Shown one piece after another: positions 26,901 through 39,300 of a stretch of 64,000 nucleotides of DNA; position 1 is the stretch's first letter, and the number at the start of each line of letters is the position of its first letter. The position numbers and the translations under genes are program-made. The DNA is taken from assembly GCA_034620365.1 (NCBI GenBank), contig JAQGEQ010000045.1, forward strand, positions 620,001 to 684,000, in the 5' to 3' direction. Under the pieces are notes generated by a model. The model saw only the letters and a list, made by a program, of their open reading frames with translations, was not told where the DNA came from and searched no databases. The DNA comes from Pegea sp. RAD2-039 (taxonomy: Eukaryota > Chordata > Thaliacea > Salpida > Salpidae).

Positions 26901-29900
26901 ATTAATTAACTGTGAGACAAAATAAAAGAAATAAATTCTTGTACAAATAATATGTAAAGGCAGAAAAATTGTTAAATGATGTACAGTCCTGATATAAAAC
27001 CAGATTTTTCTAAAAAAAATCAATAGTTTAAGGGTTTTATTAAGAACGGTTGAAATTCAACTATAAAATTTGTATAATAGATAAGTTTATGACACAAAGC
27101 TGAGATTTCTTTGATGGAACTTTGTTTTTCAGATTTCAGAATAACTAAGACATAAAAATATTATTTTGGATACTTCTTCAACTGTAGAAAGATTAAACTT
27201 TAAATTGAAATGCATAACTTTAAAATTGCTACTTTATAGTTCAAAGAAAATCAATATTAGAAAAACACAAATAAATTTCTATTTGAGTTTAGTTATTTCA
27301 GATAAAATTGAAGAATGGTACTTATAAATAATTGTAAATCAAGTAATTTATATTACATTATTATTATATTATTATCTATGAACTCACAAAATTAATGTTC
27401 TAAATGAAGCTTGCTAATTTATTAATTTTTAAAGTTTAATAAACAGACTAAGAACTAAAGTAAATCAAACAATGTATTTAGAACATTTAATTGATCAAAT
27501 CAATCTACACTCATATAAAAAATAAACCATTTTGTAGATTTTTTGGTTTAAAAACCACGATAAAAACATTCTTGAATACTTTTAAAGCTTAAAAAATCTT
27601 TATATTTTAGCTATGTGTTGAAATTGTTCAGGAATCTTCACATTTCACTTTTGTAGTTACTTATCGATGTCTTAAAGTTTATTTTATCATTATTTGAAGC
27701 ATTTTTAAAGTTGTTAAATTCGAAAAGTAAAAATTTTTCAATTATTGTAACTACTGTAGAGATAAGCTTACAAGTTTTTCATAAAATATGTATTTTTGAA
27801 GTATTTGTATTATTAAAAGTTGCTTTTCAAAAATATATTAAAGCTGGTAAAAAACAAAAAGCAAAAATAAAATCATTTACAACTATTTTGAACTATTTAA
27901 AATATAGAAATTACTTAAGTTTTTTCTTGATAAAAATCTTAATACTTATATCAAAATCTAAAACTAAAAAGTTGTTTTAATCAAAATGAATATTCTAAAG
28001 TATCAAAACTGATATTAGACAATTAATTTGTGTTTTGTAAATTTGTAATAACTCTTTGGTACAAAAGTGTTTCTTCTATTTGGTATAAATTTCAATAAAA
28101 ATAAGAATTAAAAAAATATTAAAAATGTTGATTGTATTTTACTCCAAATATTTTATGAAAAGTGTTATTCAGTTAATTATGAATTAAGTAAACTACTAAA
28201 TAGTATTTTTTTATTAAACTTAATTCTATTAATTAACATTTTTCTTCAAATTATTTACTTGTTTCTTAATTTATATAAAAGTATTACAAATAAACAAAAA
28301 TTAAAAAAAATTAAAAATAGTCTTTCATAACTAACTTTATGCTTCTAAAAACAGAGTTTAGTTTTGATATGGTTCACAAAAATTCGGTTTATTCAAAATG
28401 TGAACAGAGTCATATCATCAACCTTTGAAATTTAAACTTTCTCTTTTAATGTTTACTTTGATTATATAAATATATAAGGTTATGTGAAAGTATAAGGCTT
28501 AGTGACAACTATTTATTACTTGTAAAAAATTTATATTAAATTTATAAATTTTTACTAGATTTATCTTACATAGTGTGACTATTTTAAAACAAAGTTTATT
28601 ATCAAACTGTTTTCATTTATTCGGAGTTTGTTTTATTGTAGAAACTACTTTAATTGTTATTGAACTTTACAAAAGAATCGATACTAAAATTAAACAAATT
28701 AAAATGCTAGAAAACAAACTGATAAAATTTAATAAATAAAGTATTTGAAAGTTAGCAACTTAATCCACTGTTATAAATTAAGAAAATAAAGATTTATTCT
28801 GATATAAAAAGGTATTTTTGGAAAAGAATCTCTTTTAAATTCGGAAATTTGAAAACTTCTTTTAATTATCTGATTAGATTTTGTTCTATTAATGGAATAA
28901 AATTAGCAACACCATCAAGTTATGGTATTTAAGAGTATCGAATAAAATATGCATAGAAATTTGCAATTACTATTCTTAGAATAATTTTTCAAAATGTAAA
29001 TTATCCAAGAAGTTTTAGAAATCTATACAAGTGTGTAGCTTTTGTTTCAATGCTTATATTGATTTTGTTAACATTTACTTATTGATTTTGTACAGAAAGT
29101 ACAAAAAGTTTGGAAATTTTTAATTACATTAATCTATAAATATAAAACTGTTTGTTTTGTCTGTTACTAATTGATTAAAATATTTTCACATATTCTGTAA
29201 GCTTCCAACAAAGTTGTCTTTCATCTTTCAACTGCTGTTTATCGTTAAAATTATATTTTGATTAAAGATTTATAAAACTGAAAAATGTTTTTTTCCTGAA
29301 TAAAGCTTGTGGAATAATTAGAAGAATGTTTATTACACTTTCTATTTTATATTAAAATCTCTTTCTGATTATAACAATAATTGATTTATATAATAATTGA
29401 TTTAAATACAAATCTTTCCGAATAAATTCTTTTTTATTCCTTATTTTATCTTCTAACATCTTATATAAATTGAATTGACTAAACTATGTTTTAATGTTTT
29501 ATTAACTCTATCAATTATTCAAAGTAAAACTGTTTCATAGTAATAAATATTAATCTATATTATTCAAAAGTAAAAGCATCTTTACACTTTTCATTTAGAT
29601 AAAAAAAGCCACGTTAAAAAAATGAATTACAATTTTTAATAATTCGTCTCGACTCTTTGAAACCAATGAATATTTTGAAGAAGGTTCATTAATCAAAATA
29701 TTGGTTTTCTATTTATACATTTTCTGAGACCAGAATAACTTTGATGCTGAAATGATTGAAAATCGAAAAACCTTTGAAGAAATATTTTTAAATATATAAT
29801 TAATTCACAAGTCTGAAATTTAACATTTTCTTGAATTTTGTTAAAATATAAATTAAAGAAATTTGTAGCTTGTAAAGACTTAATTTATGAAACTTATTAT

Positions 29901-32599
29901 TCATAATAAAAGGATTAATATTGCTCAATGTTATCTCATGCTTTATTTTCTATACAAATATTTTCATTATTTTTATATTTCAACTTTTTAAAACTTGAAC
30001 TTTTTAAAACTTTTAGTTTAAATTTTTAAACTTTATCAATTATGTTTTTTGAGTAAAAAATTTTTGCATACAGACAAACAAAAATAAAATTTAATTGTTT
30101 ATAAACATCAAAATTATATAATCACTTTAAATCATTTGGTTTATAAATATTATTGCTTAAAATAATTAGTAGATTTTTTAGAAATAAATAATTCATTTTG
30201 AAGACCATATAATTTACATAATCAGTTTTTTTTTGTTTTAACCACAGATTAAAAAACATCTTTATCATAATTTGTGTTATTTCGAATGGTAAGAGGGATT
30301 ATGAGTTTGGTTTATATGTTTTGAAAAGTAACCTATGACAAAAAAAAAGAAAATTTACTCTAGCATTCTGTTGACTTTAAAATTTGTAGGTACAAAACTA
30401 GTTAGCATTTACAAAATATTTTTGAAAGCTTCTTATACAATATTTTATTCATGTAAAATTAAAAAAAAAGTACTGACATTACAAGCCCTTTGAGATTTAA
30501 ACTTTATAATTTGATACTTTCATAAAGTAGTTATTTCTATGAAAAATCAGTATTTCAATTTTCATTGTTGTAAATAAATACGAAACATTTAAAAGTTATG
30601 TTGATTTGATAAACAAGCTGATAAAAACTTTATATATGAATTAAACTATTAGATCTTTAATTTTTATGCATTTTAAATAAACGTAAATGTTTCAAAAATA
30701 AAAATGATTTAGATTGTAAGCTTGTATTGTTTAAAATCGTGTAATCAATATTAATGATATCCTTGCTAACTCTGTTGGCTTGCTTTACACAAATTTAACA
30801 AAATATGTTTTGTTAGTTTCTTGAAACCATCCATAATTAGTTTGTTACTTGAAAATAGAGTCTTATGCTAAAAAGCTGTGAAATGAGTAGCCTACTAAAG
30901 AATGTGGAAGTAGTAGATACATTTTGTGAGTACATAAAGATACAATTGTAATTTAAAATCCTCTAGAAAAGTTTTAATTTTTCAACTACATCAAAAAATA
31001 AATGTTATAATTTTGAAGCTTTTAGTAAAATAATTATGTTAAACAAATCTTTTAAACTTGATTATTCTAACTAGTATAATATAAACTTAAATGTATTACA
31101 ACTTTATTTTTATAATATAGATTACTAAGCCTAAATTAAGGAATATCTATTCACCAACAGTTTCAAATATAAACTATTGTAAGCTTATATTTAATGAAGA
31201 ATAGTTTTTTGAGTTAAATTTAATTTATTGCTTTTTTACTTTCTAAAAACTACTTGAATAAACAAAAAGGTAACAAAAAAGTTATACTTAAACGAGATTA
31301 TATATTGATGATATTTTTGCTATTTAGGTTGTTGACAGCGTTTACAGATGGTAACAAATCAGGTTTTCCAGTTTAACATTTTAATTATTCATACTTTCAC
31401 TAGTTGCTACTTATGATGATTAACTACCAGACACTCCTACTAAAACAATAATTCTAAGTTTCTAACCTATCAGGATACTTTAATAAACAACAAATGATAT
31501 TGAACTGAGCTTGTAAGTAATACAAACAAAATAATTTCTTTATCTACAACTGATATCAGTTTCTCTTTTGAGATTCAACAGTTGTTTTAATAGTTGTTGC
31601 TATTAAACTATAAAGTGCATTTTATTAGTAGGTAAAAAAATAAAAACAGATTTTGCTTTAAAATATTCATTTAATAAAGCTTTTACACCAGTAATCAGAA
31701 AAAATTAAATCTGTTTTTTTTTAAGTATTTTTTACAATTGTTTAACTTGAGGTTAACCCTGGTTTTGGAGATTTTAGTGATCTAGTAACTTGAGAAACTA
31801 ACCATTAATCAACTTTTTAATTATTTTCAGTTTTTGTTTAAATTAGTTAGTCATAAACTATGAACTAAAATTACTAAACTTACTTCAAAAACAGTTAAAA
31901 ACGATAACAAAATATAAACAAAAGTTTAAACAAGAAATAACAATTCCTTCAATTATGTATATTCATGTTCAGTATTAGGTTTAGTCTATAATCAAAATAT
32001 TTAATTGACGTAATCAGATACCAAATATAAGTCTTTATTATTTTATGAAATACTTTATATGTGTTGCAACAGTATAAGTTACGACCATAATATCCCATTT
32101 TTAAGTCATTATTAATCTTTTTTTTGATTGTTAAAACCAATTTTTTTCTACTTTTTCTATTTTGTAACATTTTTAGAAATTGAATAGAAATTGTATTGCA
32201 TATCAACTTTGGGTTTGGAAATACGTCATAATTCAAACACTTGTTGCAAAATTATAAATATATTTAGTTATATGTGAGATAATAAAAAAATAGTTTATCT
32301 ATCATTTTTACTTTTAATCTTTTACTTATCATTTCAAACATTTTGTCCGATACACCAACATTCAAATGAAATTTATTTTTTCTTTGAGTAATAAATGAAA
32401 CTACATTTTATAAAAACATATATGAATCTAATTTTAGTAGAGATTAAAAACACTACAAATTTAAACAATTTTATCTATATAATCAGTCTTCTATTTTGAC
32501 TAAAACTCAATTTACTAAATTTATTTTCGAAAATTAACATGTTTATTGATCAATAATTTATTAAGTATAATAATGAATATGAAAATAGCGTAAGGCAGA

Positions 32600-32610
32600 T
32601 TTGGCGGGAA
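32600..32610. promoter_or_regulatory. E2F/DP consensus site upstream of CDK2
   Basis: TTTGGCGGGAA is the reverse of the consensus TTCCCGCCAAA. It stands out in a nearly pure A/T neighbourhood, about 700 bp upstream of the CDK2 start codon. E2F control of S-phase kinase and cyclin genes is well established in animals. Confidence 0.5.
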
Positions 32611-32800
32611 CTTTTATCATAGGTAACATACTTTTCTTACAAAGTATTCTCTCAAAATATATATTTATTAATTACGATAATTAAAAGTTTAAAAATTATT
32701 ATTTACATAGATTTTTTATATAATTTAGATCAATTACGAAATGTTTTGTTCAAAATAATTTTTTTATACTTAAATTAATGTAAAATTATTGAAATTTTTT

Positions 32801-32840
32801 GTTTTCGTAAAAAATTTTCGGTTTTCGTAAAAAATTTTTG
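32801..32840 (+). repeat. 20-bp direct tandem repeat, two copies
   Basis: GTTTTCGTAAAAAATTTTCG is followed directly by the same 20-mer with a single C-to-T difference. It lies about 470 bp upstream of the CDK2 start. It contains CG dinucleotides in an otherwise CG-poor stretch. Confidence 0.8.
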
Positions 32841-33294
32841 GTTTATTGGTTTGCTTGCGGTCTTAAAAATATATTTTTAAATTTTATTTCGATTTTACTT
32901 AATCTAATATTATGTTGTAAATTATTCTTTTTTTTATTTGTTATTTTAAGAGTTTAATCTAAATAAACTTTTTAATTTAAATTTTTATTTATTTAATTTT
33001 ATTAAAAGAATTTATTATTAAGAATTTGAATAAATTTATTAAGAAATTAATTTCTTTTTTAATTTTGTACAGTTTTTTAAAATTAATTTTATTATAATTA
33101 GTAAATAAACTTTTAATTAATAGTGATACTAATTAAACCTTAATTAATTACTTTATATAATCCACTTGTAATTATATAAAATTGGTTTTATTTAGGTTTT
33201 AAACTTTAATATTAACTTTTATTCAAAATATATATATTAAATACTTAAGTTTATATATGGAATATAACATTTAAGTTATTCTCTAAATATTTTC

Positions 33295-33296
33295 AG
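33295..33296 (+). other. Splice acceptor 8 nt upstream of the CDK2 ATG
   Basis: A pyrimidine-rich ATATTTTCAG ends 8 nt before the start codon. It implies either an untranslated first exon upstream or trans-splicing of a spliced leader, which Hydra and flatworms are known to use. Confidence 0.5.
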
Positions 33297-33304
33297 ATCT
33301 AAAA

Positions 33305-35252
33305 ATGGATAATTTTCATAAAATTGAAAAAATTGGAGAAGGAACTTATGGAGTTGTTTATAAAGCTCTTAATAAAAAAACTGGGAAGACTGTGGCTGTA
33401 AAAAAGATCCGTTTAGATGTGTAAGTCTTCAAAATCATAAATATTTTACAATTATAAAATTTATATCTTTTTAATGTTTCAATGGTTTATTTAAAAGTTT
33501 AATTTTTCACTTAAATTGAATAATAAAATATTTTTTATATTTTTATTTTAGAGAAACTGAAGGAGTTCCTAGTACAGCTATTCGAGAAGTCTCTCTTCTT
33601 AAAGAACTAGATCATCCAAACGTTATCAAGTAAATTTGATATATTTCTATTTAGCCATTAAACTTACTTCATTATGATCATACTTAAAATCAATCTTATT
33701 ATTTAGAATAATGGATGTTCTATATGCTGAGACTAATTTAAATATTGTCTTTGAATATCTTAACCAAGATCTAAAAAAGTACATGGACTCACAGCCTGAT
33801 GGCCTGCCTCTAAACCTGGCCAAGGTCAGATTGGACTTTAATTTTTAGTTTTCAAAATCATAGAATTTGAGTATAATTATAAATTATTATCTTTTTATAG
33901 AGCTACGTTAAACAATTGCTTGAAGGAATTGCATATTGCCATTCACATTGTGTTTTACATCGCGATCTAAAACCACAAAATCTTTTAGTTGATGCTGAAG
34001 GGTTTATTAAATTAGCTGATTTTGGTTTAGCTAGGACTGTGGGAATACCAGTAAGAATGCTCTCTCACGAAGTAAGACTTTTTTTTTACATCTTTAGCAC
34101 TTCTAACATTTTATTATAGGTGATTACTTTATGGTATCGTCCACCTGAAATATTACTCGGACAAAAGAAGTATTCTGCATCAGTAGATTTATGGAGTATT
34201 GGCTGCATATTTGCTGAAATGGTAACTTTGAATTTTTATCAGTTGCGAGTTACATTGATTCAGACACATTCTGTCAATCGACATACTTTTGTGGGGTTTT
34301 GAAGGTAGCTACGAAAATGGCCTTTTTCAAGTTGGGTTTAGTTTTCAAAGTAAATGGGGGAATTTTAGAGAAATTTCTCCATAAAAGCAGTCTTTAAAAG
34401 GCGATCTGCCATCAGGTTTCATCTCAGATCCTCATCTTCTTCTAAAATCTTCTGAGACTCCCTTCATGATACTCTAGGTCGTTTCTAAATATAGTTTTAG
34501 CTTCTGTGATGATGTTGATCTCTGAGATGCTAAGAAGTCGTAAAAATCAGATCAAGATGAGCGTTGAAGGGTGCTTTTGTAATTCAGAACTGTTTTGTGA
34601 TCGTTTTTTTTCAACAATTTTTGCTCTAAAAACTGCTGAAGTTGTAACTCATTGGTTTAAATGAAGAAAGAAGTTGCTAGGGACCTAACAATCACTTCTA
34701 CAGCTTCTATCGTAGATTTCCGGGGGTTTCTTGCTTCAAGCAAACTACTAATTGATAAGATATTATGAGGAGCAAAAAAAGAAGTCTTGAGTACATCTAA
34801 AGTCAACTTGTCAAAATAATCCTGGTTTTCTGTTAAAGGTGAACAAAAAGACTCTTTTTCCTGGCGACTCTGAGATTGATCAGCTCTTCCGCATCTTTCG
34901 AACTTTGGGGACTCCAACTGAAGAGGTGTGGTCAGGCGTCACTAACCTCCCTGATTATAAAGACACATTCCCAGTTTGGCCACGAGCCCCTATTCCGGAG
35001 GTGCTGCCGAAGTTTGATCTTCAATCCATTCAACTTATCGAGGTTTGTTTCATCTTTTTTAAAGTTTTTAATCATTTGAGTTCCTTGTAAAGTCTTCTAA
35101 ACTCTTTCTACAACAAAAAATCACTTTTAATGAATCTTCTTTTTCAGCAACTACTTCTATATGATCCAGCGCATCGGATATCAGCTAAATCCGCTCTTCT
35201 TTATCCAGTTTTTGAAAACATCAGCTTTCCGAAACCTAATTTTAGCAATTAA
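33305..35252 (+). CDS. CDK2: CDK2-like PSTAIRE cyclin-dependent kinase
   Basis: A Ser/Thr kinase that binds cyclins to drive the G1/S and S phases. Exons are 33305-33420, 33552-33629, 33707-33824, 33901-34071, 34120-34221, 34839-35042 and 35148-35252. All have GT/AG ends and together give 297 residues (human CDK2 has 298). Seen in order: [11 protein letters not shown] with inhibitory Thr14/Tyr15, catalytic Lys33, an exact PSTAIRE helix in [11 protein letters not shown] (the CDK2/3 form rather than CDK1's EEGV), HRDLKPQN (Asp126), DFG (Asp144), [10 protein letters not shown] and [18 protein letters not shown]. The T-loop reads RMLSHEV where human CDK2 has RTYTHEV, so the CAK-site Thr160 is replaced by Ser159 and the two residues before it differ. 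An AG acceptor at 33295-33296 sits only 8 nt before the ATG. Exons 6-7 and intron 5 look less AT-rich than exons 1-5. CDK3 is the alternative name. Confidence 0.93.
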
Positions 35253-35665
35253 GTATTTTCGCGTTCCGTTCAATCTTAATGTGTTTTGCCTGCGTTGTTC
35301 TTAGTTTTTTTTTCTACTTCTTGTCGCCATACACTAAACACACAAACTTATTTGCTTCTAATGATTAAGTTAACCCACATTTAACATCAATCAACCTGTT
35401 TTAAGGTACACTTTAACAACACTGTGTTTACCTAATGCTTTACTAACACATTTTTGTTGTGATTTTTATATTTAGTAATTTGGAAAGATCTAGAATGACT
35501 CAGTTTTCCTTGCCATAAACCTGGCTTGCTCAAAGGGCTACAAACACCTTAAGCTTTTTAGTGCTATTGTGCTTTATTAGTTGTTCTGTAATTAATTGAT
35601 TTGTTATTTTTTTGTACAGTTGTGAATTTTTGCCGTAATTATGAAAAAAATCGTAATTTTGGTCC

Positions 35666-35671
35666 AATAAA
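35666..35671 (+). terminator. CDK2 polyadenylation signal AATAAA
   Basis: The first canonical AATAAA after the CDK2 stop codon, about 415 nt downstream. It implies a 3' UTR ending near 35690. Confidence 0.55.
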
Positions 35672-35689
35672 TCAATCTAAAACCAGAAT

Positions 35690-36279
35690 CTTTTTGTTAA
35701 ACAGTCTGATGTAGTTTTATAGAAAACTTTTGATGTAAGATGTTCACAGTTTATCTTTTTTTAGAAATTATTTCAAACAATTCAACTTCAGATTAATTCC
35801 AAGGATAAAAATGGAAATTATTTGAAGAGAAATGTAACTAAAACTGATTTACAACAAATACAGGCGGTTAGAAAACTTATTAATTTCAAATTTTATATAT
35901 ATGTCAATTACTAGGTTACCATTTTGGTTATTTAATTATTAACAATCTAATTGCTAACAACCTAAAGCTCACTAGTTTTAATTATAAGACTTTTATTAAT
36001 TTCAAATGAAATATTGCAAGCAAAAAAAGAAAGGCACAACTACAAAAAACTTGTTTAATCTTACAAAAAAGAAAGAATCGGTATTTCGTTAGCCTCTATA
36101 GATACCCTTTTTGTTTTTCGAAAGAAACATATAGTATGTGTTCGTCCGCCTATATGATTACGAACCAAAAGAAATACGATAAGGCTCTAGCGCAATAATA
36201 TTGTAAGCTAAATAACAAATCTATATTCGGAATAGAGAATAGAAACTTATTTTTGCATACAATATACTCAGCCATCATT
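35690..36279. other. Gap between the convergent CDK2 and HERC4 3' ends
   Basis: About 600 nt between the two predicted poly(A) signals. It includes a slightly less AT-rich stretch at 36090-36200. No gene is seen. Confidence 0.5.
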
Positions 36280-36285
36280 TTTATT
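36280..36285 (-). terminator. HERC4 polyadenylation signal (minus strand AATAAA)
   Basis: The complement reads AATAAA about 60 nt past the HERC4 stop codon, a normal distance for a short 3' UTR. Confidence 0.5.
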
Positions 36286-36344
36286 TTGCAATAAATTATT
36301 GTACTATACGAAATATGATTTCAATGGAAATTGGAATCGAGTAA

Positions 36345-39300
36345 TTAAACCAAATGGAATCCTTGATTAAACTTGATAGCCTGCAAAAGTTTTTCTTTTA
36401 AGACATCAACTGAGGAATAAATGGGCAAATCGAGTATATTAAAACAAGTATGAGCGACTGGTAGGTAGTTATCATCAACATTGACAGATTGGATTGTTAT
36501 CTTAACACCGTTTATAGGTATCTTATTTGAACCTGTTAGAAACAACAAAAACTGTTTCTTCTCTTCAAGTGAAAGACGGTGGAAAACCACCCAAAATCTT
36601 TCAATTACAGGATGTTGTCTATAATAAATCCCTTTATAATCTGTGGATTTCTCTAAATCGTCCCAATTGTAATTCTGATTTCCAACAACCATCTCCATAA
36701 GCTCCATCGGTCGAAATAGGTTTAGTATATTACCTCCACAAACCTTGTGGAAACCATCACTAAATGCTTGGAACTGACGTTGAACCGAATCATTAAACAG
36801 ATGAGATATATAACGTTGTACGTACTCTTCACGGTTTGATTTATTCACAGGAATGTTTGAACCATTTGGAATTAAATCTACTGTTATATTTTCACCATAG
36901 TTGTCTTTATCAATACTAAATGTAAGACAAAAAACATCTTCAATGCTCTGATTTTCAGTTTCTTCAAATTCTAACAAAATTTTCATGCTGTTGTACATAG
37001 TAGGGTCAAGATCTCGTAAATCTATCAGGTTTACAGACTCACCTAATAGCTTACGATATAATGCTAAAGGAAAGCAGATATCTATGATGGTACTGTTGTA
37101 GATAGCCAGGCCACAGATTAGACCGATTAAAAAATACATTCCATCGCTTTCTAGTTGAATATCAACAAACCACATCAAACCACTTTCGGTGTAGTTTCTA
37201 AACATTCCATATTTAGGGTCTAATATTTCTTTCAATATCAACATAAAAAACTCTTTCCGGACGCCACCGGCATCTTCGCCTTCTTCGCCTTGAAATCTAA
37301 CCATCAGAGGCTTTTTTAAACTCTCCATTCGAACTAAACCAAGTTGGTTTAAAGTATTATTCACGATGTCATCGCGTTTCACTTCTAGCTCTAAACGAGG
37401 TTGTTCTAAATCAGGTGCTTCTGAATTTCGATAAAATGAAGCAACGTTTCGACTTTGAGCGCTGAAAAAAGCAGCTTTCATTTGGTAGTGAGCATCTATT
37501 TTCAAAAGTTCAGATTTGATTGTTGAGTTTAATAAAAACGGATAGTTACAAAAAATCGGTTTTTTATCATTTTTTCTGACAAATTCTAAATAATCTTCTT
37601 CAAGTTTTATCAACTCTGATAATTCATTAATGTAAAACTTCTGGTAAGGAACTATAAGTTGTCCTTCTATCATATTTACATTATGAAGTTTCTTCATAAC
37701 TTCAAGAGAGCTCTTAGTCACATTTTCAACATCACTATACAAGAAAGGTTTTTTCAAGACTTCAATAATCATCTCTTTGTAAGTATCCACGATTGATAAC
37801 AAGTAAGTAGACTCAAGCGATCGAAACCATTTATCTAGAATCGTTGTTGCTTTTTTACTCAAAGCCAATAGCTTAAGTGAGAAAGGGTGAGTTAATAAGT
37901 TATAAAACTTCTTTTGTCTAAACAAAGGACACTCTAAAAGAAAGATATATAAACGAAGTGATTCAATATCAGGTGGATTAGAAGATAAACCTGAAATTAA
38001 ATGTCCTGAGAGATTAGAAGATATAATCTCTACAATTCCAGGAAGCTTTGATCTGCATAATTTACTAAATCCGAGTCTGGCCGCCATCATGCTAACACCT
38101 GAGTAAGTTGGTGATGTTTTTTCATGATCAGTAGATAAAAAACAAGTATTTAAACATGATTGTGAACTCATCACTGTTGTTAAAGTCTCCAAATAACGTA
38201 AAACAGTTGCATTTCCTATTTCTGCATTGGAAAGAGTTGAAATTAGCTCACTTGATAAAGTACAAATCCGTAAAGATGTGGACTCATATGCAATTAACTT
38301 ATTTTTAGAAACACATATTATTGATGAGTTCCCACCAGCTACTAAATTCAAGCAATTATCAAGTTTTTCTTCCATAGTAGATGAGTTTCTTGTGAAATGC
38401 ACTGCTTTTTCATCTGTGCAACTTTGAGACCACGGCCCATTGAGAGAAAAAGGTAAAAAGTTGGTTTTACTACTACCCTCATAACCAAGTTGATTTTGTG
38501 TGTTTTCACCAAAAGTATAAACTTGATTTTTATCACCAACAAGCACAACTGTGTGGTTTCTTCCACACGCCACTTGACTCACATTACTACCCATCAATTC
38601 AAAGACTTTTTGAGGATTTACATTATGAAGACCAGCAGATGTCCCATGTCCTAACTGTCCATGTTCATTTGAACCAAATGTAAACACCCCACCATCATCA
38701 GTTAAAAGTACTGAATGTAGTTTTCCAGCTGTAATATACTTAACTTTTTGGTGACGTTTAATAGAGCTAAGACGAGTTGGTAGCCATTTATTTACTGTAT
38801 CACCCACACCTAACTGTCCCATATCATTCCGACCCCAACCAAACACAGTACCAGACAGTGTAAGAGCAAAATTATGAAAATATCCAGCTGCTATATGTAA
38901 AAATGGGATGCCAACTAACGTTTTTAATTGTGTAATACTACTAGTTGATATGTCCTGGCCAATGCCAAGTTGACCAAATTCATTGCTACCTGTGGACCAA
39001 ACAGTCCCATTTGATAATAAAAATAAAGAGTGTGAGTGACCACATGCAATTGAGGACACATGTAATTGGGTAGGAAAATATTTGATGAGTTTTGGTTTTG
39101 TTATTAAAGTCACATCTATAAAACCTAGCTGGTTATTATCATTTTTACCCCATCCATAAACCCTCATCTGTTCATCTACTACAAGTATGTGAGCGCCACC
39201 AACTTTTATATATTTTATAGTGACAGTTTCTAAGTACTTTACTTTGGTTGTTTCAGTAGAATGTCCAAGTATTTCTGGGAAATTGCCAAAAGTATGCAAA

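Larger units (their letters stand above)
23126..33296. other. AT-rich intergenic region between the divergent Kv and CDK2 genes
   Basis: About 10 kb with no reading frame of protein-like composition and no RNA gene recognised. The small frames here are Lys/Ile/Phe/Asn-rich by-products of AT content. It contains an isolated CRE near the Kv start, an E2F-type site and a 20-bp tandem repeat near CDK2, all listed separately. A short imperfect direct repeat (AACTTTTTAAAACTT) occurs near 29980-30015. Confidence 0.6.

Noticed and set aside
27711-27980. 89-codon frame in the intergenic region
   Set aside because: Lys/Ile/Phe/Leu-rich by-product of AT-rich DNA with no splice or domain support; similar frames at 7407, 11415, 15534, 23714, 26330 and 31949 were dropped for the same reason.
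34222-34838. CDK2 intron 5 as a transposon insertion
   Set aside because: It is less AT-rich than other introns, but no terminal inverted repeats, target-site duplication or coding frame could be seen; kept only as a compositional oddity.
38227-38683. Plus-strand and alternative minus-strand frames inside the HERC4 gene
   Set aside because: Shadows of the 1039-codon HERC4 frame; no domain of their own.
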